Below are positions 7,633-8,862 of a stretch of DNA of 8,862 nucleotides, piece after piece (within the stretch, counting starts at the first letter, position 1; every line of letters begins with the position of its first letter). The DNA is from Ardenticatenales bacterium (lineage in GTDB: Bacteria; Chloroflexota; Anaerolineae; Ardenticatenales; Ardenticatenaceae). The stretch covers positions 1 through 8,862 of the forward strand of contig JACCSL010000882.1 in assembly GCA_013812995.1 (NCBI GenBank), given 5' to 3'. The notes beneath the pieces were generated by a model. The model ran no database searches and was not told the DNA's origin. It was given only the letters and a program-made list of their open reading frames with translations. Both the position numbers and the translations under genes were made by a program.

Positions 7633-7935
7633 ATGGTGGACGTTCAGAGCTATAGACCCACCCTTGGAGATTTTACTCTCCTTCTGGGGTTGCTGTGTAT
7701 GAACGCCTATTTTGGGGCGAACGGTTGGCTGTTTGCGTTTTTCAATGGCTATGACTCAAGACCGTGGCTGTCCAGGCTGGTCTATACTTCTGTATTTGCG
7801 ATCTTCCTTTTCTTTCTTGTGCTTCCCCATGAGCTACCGCTCTGGCTATGGGGTTTCTGGCTCACCTGCGCCGCCCTCCTCTCCGGCTGCCTCCTCGAAA
7901 CCGTCATTTTATCTCGGAAGAACAAAGTTTCCTGA
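7633..7935 (+). CDS. Small integral membrane protein, unknown function
   Basis: The 100-aa product starts at the ATG preceded by AGGAG (7619-7623, nine bases away). The frame also extends to a GTG at 7570, but the added 21 residues are polar and low in information, so I prefer 7633. Three hydrophobic segments are visible at about residues 11-36, 45-65 and 69-92, with a short basic C-terminal tail (RKNKVS), so it should be an inner-membrane protein. Hand counts of three 60-base blocks (7681-7860) give 90 G+C in 180, about 50%, clearly lower than the flanking genes. It is isolated: divergent from the helicase and bounded on both sides by heptamer repeats in opposite orientation. I recognise no family. 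The base composition suggests either acquisition from elsewhere or the T-richness of membrane codons; both may contribute. Confidence 0.65.
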   Translation: MVDVQSYRPTLGDFTLLLGLLCMNAYFGANGWLFAFFNGYDSRPWLSRLVYTSVFAIFLFFLVLPHELPLWLWGFWLTCAALLSGCLLETVILSRKNKVS

Positions 7936-7964
7936 GCACCTCCACACTTGCATCTCCTGCCGTT

Positions 7965-8043
7965 ACTTTCCCCTTTTAGGGGCCTACTTGGTGCCTTTTG
8001 CCTTTTGCCTTTTGACTTTCCCCTTTTAGGGGCCTACTTGGTG
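7965..8043. repeat. Two exact 29-bp direct repeats, each with a small hairpin
   Basis: Positions 7965-7993 and 8015-8043 are identical over 29 bases, with a 50-bp period. Similarity continues for about five bases on the right with one mismatch. Each copy contains CCCCT-TTT-AGGGG, a 5-bp stem with a 3-base loop, followed by GCCTACTTGGTG. The 21 bases between the copies are the inverted heptamers. The block lies between two genes and looks like an intergenic repeat unit that duplicated in place. Confidence 0.9.
7996..8016 (-). repeat. Inverted cluster of the 7-bp repeat
   Basis: Three heptamers TTTTGCC, TTTTGCC, TTTTGAC are the reverse complement of the GGCAAAA/GTCAAAA units at 7485-7526. The two clusters therefore face each other across the small membrane protein gene. 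This cluster also forms the spacer between the two 29-bp direct repeats. Confidence 0.85.
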
Positions 8044-8108
8044 TCTTTCCGTTCCCTCCTCCCGGCACACCCCTTGCTCCTGCAAAGCCAAATCGCAAGG
8101 AGGACACC

Positions 8109-8339
8109 ATGCCTGACGAACAAAAACCCGTGATGAAACCCGTCGAAGAGTTAGAGGAAAAAGCATTCCTGCACGAGCGCGACGTGCCGCCCGAGGCAGG
8201 CCACGAGTTGGACAGCATGACCGCCACCGCAAGCCCAACGCCCTACCACAACCAGCCATTCCCCAACGTCGTCCCGCACAGCGACCTGGCGAACGAGCCA
8301 AGGCGCGACGAAGAGGACCAGGATGACCTGACCGCTTAA
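8109..8339 (+). CDS. Small acidic, probably disordered protein
   Basis: The ORF encodes 76 aa and has one of the best ribosome binding sites in the window: AAGGAGG at 8097-8103, five bases before the ATG. The product is rich in Glu, Asp and Pro (EELEEK near the start; RRDEEDQDD at the end). It has only short hydrophobic stretches, no Cys and no membrane segment, so it is likely soluble and mostly unstructured. A dedicated terminator follows the stop within a few bases, which supports a monocistronic, expressed gene. I recognise no family. Small acidic proteins of this kind are often lineage-specific; no function can be assigned. Confidence 0.7.
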   Translation: MPDEQKPVMKPVEELEEKAFLHERDVPPEAGHELDSMTATASPTPYHNQPFPNVVPHSDLANEPRRDEEDQDDLTA

Positions 8340-8344
8340 AAACG

Positions 8345-8370
8345 AAACGGGGTGCCTTGGCACCCCGTTT
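8345..8370. terminator. Bidirectional intrinsic terminator
   Basis: A perfect 12-bp stem, AAACGGGGTGCC (8345-8356) with GGCACCCCGTTT (8359-8370), closes a TT loop. In the + direction it continues into TTTCTATAT. In the - direction the flank reads TTTCGTTTTTAA. It sits between the convergent acidic-protein and ABC permease genes and can serve both. Confidence 0.9.
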
Positions 8371-8389
8371 CTATATCAGAAAGTCAGCG

Positions 8390-8862
8390 TTAGCCCTTGA
8401 CCCCGCCCACCGTCAGACCACCAACGAGGTAGCGTTGCGCGATGAAGAACATAATCATCACCGGAATCGCCGTCATCAGCGAGGCGGCGGCAAAGTAGCC
8501 CCAGGGCGTACGGAAGTTCTCCTGCATGCCAAAAAGCCCGACGGGCAGCGTATAGAGCGCCTCGCGCTGCAAGATCACATTGGCGAAGACGAACTCGTTC
8601 CACCCGGCCAGGAAGCCAAAGAGCGCCGTGATGGCGAGGCCCGGCGTACTGATGGGCAAAATCACGCGGATGAAAGCCCCGGTAGGTGTCGCGCCATCGA
8701 TCATGGCGGCCTCTTCCAGATCGTAGGGAATCGTGTCGAAGTAGCCCTTCATGTTCCAGATCGTGAAGACCAGCGCCCCCGCCGTGTAGGCCAGAATCAG
8801 CCCCCAGTGGTTCAGCAGCCGGACACCCGTGGTCCTGCTAATCGTCACAAGAATCTGGTAGA
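8390..8862 (-). CDS. MalG-type carbohydrate ABC transporter permease, C-terminal part (5' end outside window)
   Basis: The frame is open to the right edge (the visible product begins YQILVTISRTTG), so a GTG at 8848 is internal and not the start; about 157 codons are present. The ABC permease EAA loop is clear: EEAAMIDGA, then about ten residues, then ILPISTPGL. In this family the loop docks on the cytoplasmic ATPase subunit. Hydrophobic segments flank it (WGLILAYTAGALVFTIW before; AITALFGFLAGW and ASLMTAIPVMIMFFIAQ after), and the C-terminus GLTVGGVKG is the usual ending of MalG/UgpE-like subunits. It should sit in the cytoplasmic membrane and pair with a MalF-type permease, a solute-binding protein and an ATPase, presumably encoded to the right. 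The sugar cannot be told from this fragment. Transcription toward the left ends at the terminator at 8345-8370. Confidence 0.95.
   Translation of the reverse strand, partial: YQILVTISRTTGVRLLNHWGLILAYTAGALVFTIWNMKGYFDTIPYDLEEAAMIDGATPTGAFIRVILPISTPGLAITALFGFLAGWNEFVFANVILQREALYTLPVGLFGMQENFRTPWGYFAAASLMTAIPVMIMFFIAQRYLVGGLTVGGVKG

Noticed and set aside
7965..8043. Possible mini CRISPR array (two 29-bp repeats)
   Set aside because: There are only two copies, and the 21-bp spacer is itself low-complexity heptamer repeat. There are no cas genes nearby.
8846..8848. GTG as the start of the ABC permease
   Set aside because: The frame continues to the window edge, and the visible part lacks the N-terminal half of a MalG-type permease, so the real start is outside.

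Overview
The window is a high-GC bacterial chromosomal segment (most coding lines are visibly GC-rich; a hand count of 2701-2760 gives 41/60 G+C). It has purine-rich ribosome binding sites, operons with ATGA stop/start overlaps and short intergenic gaps. The gene content and the 7-bp tandem repeats between genes would fit a Chloroflexota-type genome. That assignment is an inference with low confidence, because no rRNA or marker gene is present.

Region 1 (1-4440, + strand) is a tightly packed operon entered mid-gene. It holds the C-terminal two-thirds or so of a MoxR-type AAA+ ATPase, a 770-aa DUF5682-type protein, a 50-aa unrecognised protein and a 398-aa CoxE-like von Willebrand factor A (VWA) protein with an intact MIDAS metal site. 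The last three genes are joined by ATGA overlaps, so they are probably translationally coupled and made together. MoxR plus VWA pairs are known as chaperone or metal-insertion machines (RavA-ViaA, NorQ-NorD, CbbQ-CbbO). Here the third large partner carries a GxxH...E...GxxH pattern at its N-terminus that resembles the TIKI/TraB/EreA fold. This suggests an ATPase-driven module with an enzymatic subunit whose substrate is unknown, and it is the best candidate in the window for an under-described system.

Region 2 (4449-7460, - strand) is one large DExH superfamily-2 helicase gene. It converges on the VWA gene with only 8 bases between the stops. The protein has a complete helicase core plus, unusually, a pair of strongly hydrophobic segments near residues 756-823, so it may be membrane-anchored. 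A plausible promoter lies 6 bases upstream of its ATG, which would give a leaderless mRNA.

Region 3 (7461-8108) is a spacer with a distinct composition. It contains 7-bp tandem repeats of the GGCAAAA type, a small membrane protein gene of clearly lower GC (7633-7935), an inverted cluster of the same heptamers, and two exact 29-bp direct repeats, each containing a small hairpin.

Region 4 (8109-8862) has a small, very acidic, probably disordered protein with a strong ribosome binding site. It is followed by a perfect 12-bp-stem bidirectional terminator and, convergent to it, the C-terminal part of a MalG-type carbohydrate ABC transporter permease that runs off the right edge. No tRNA, rRNA, CRISPR array, insertion sequence or replication origin was seen.
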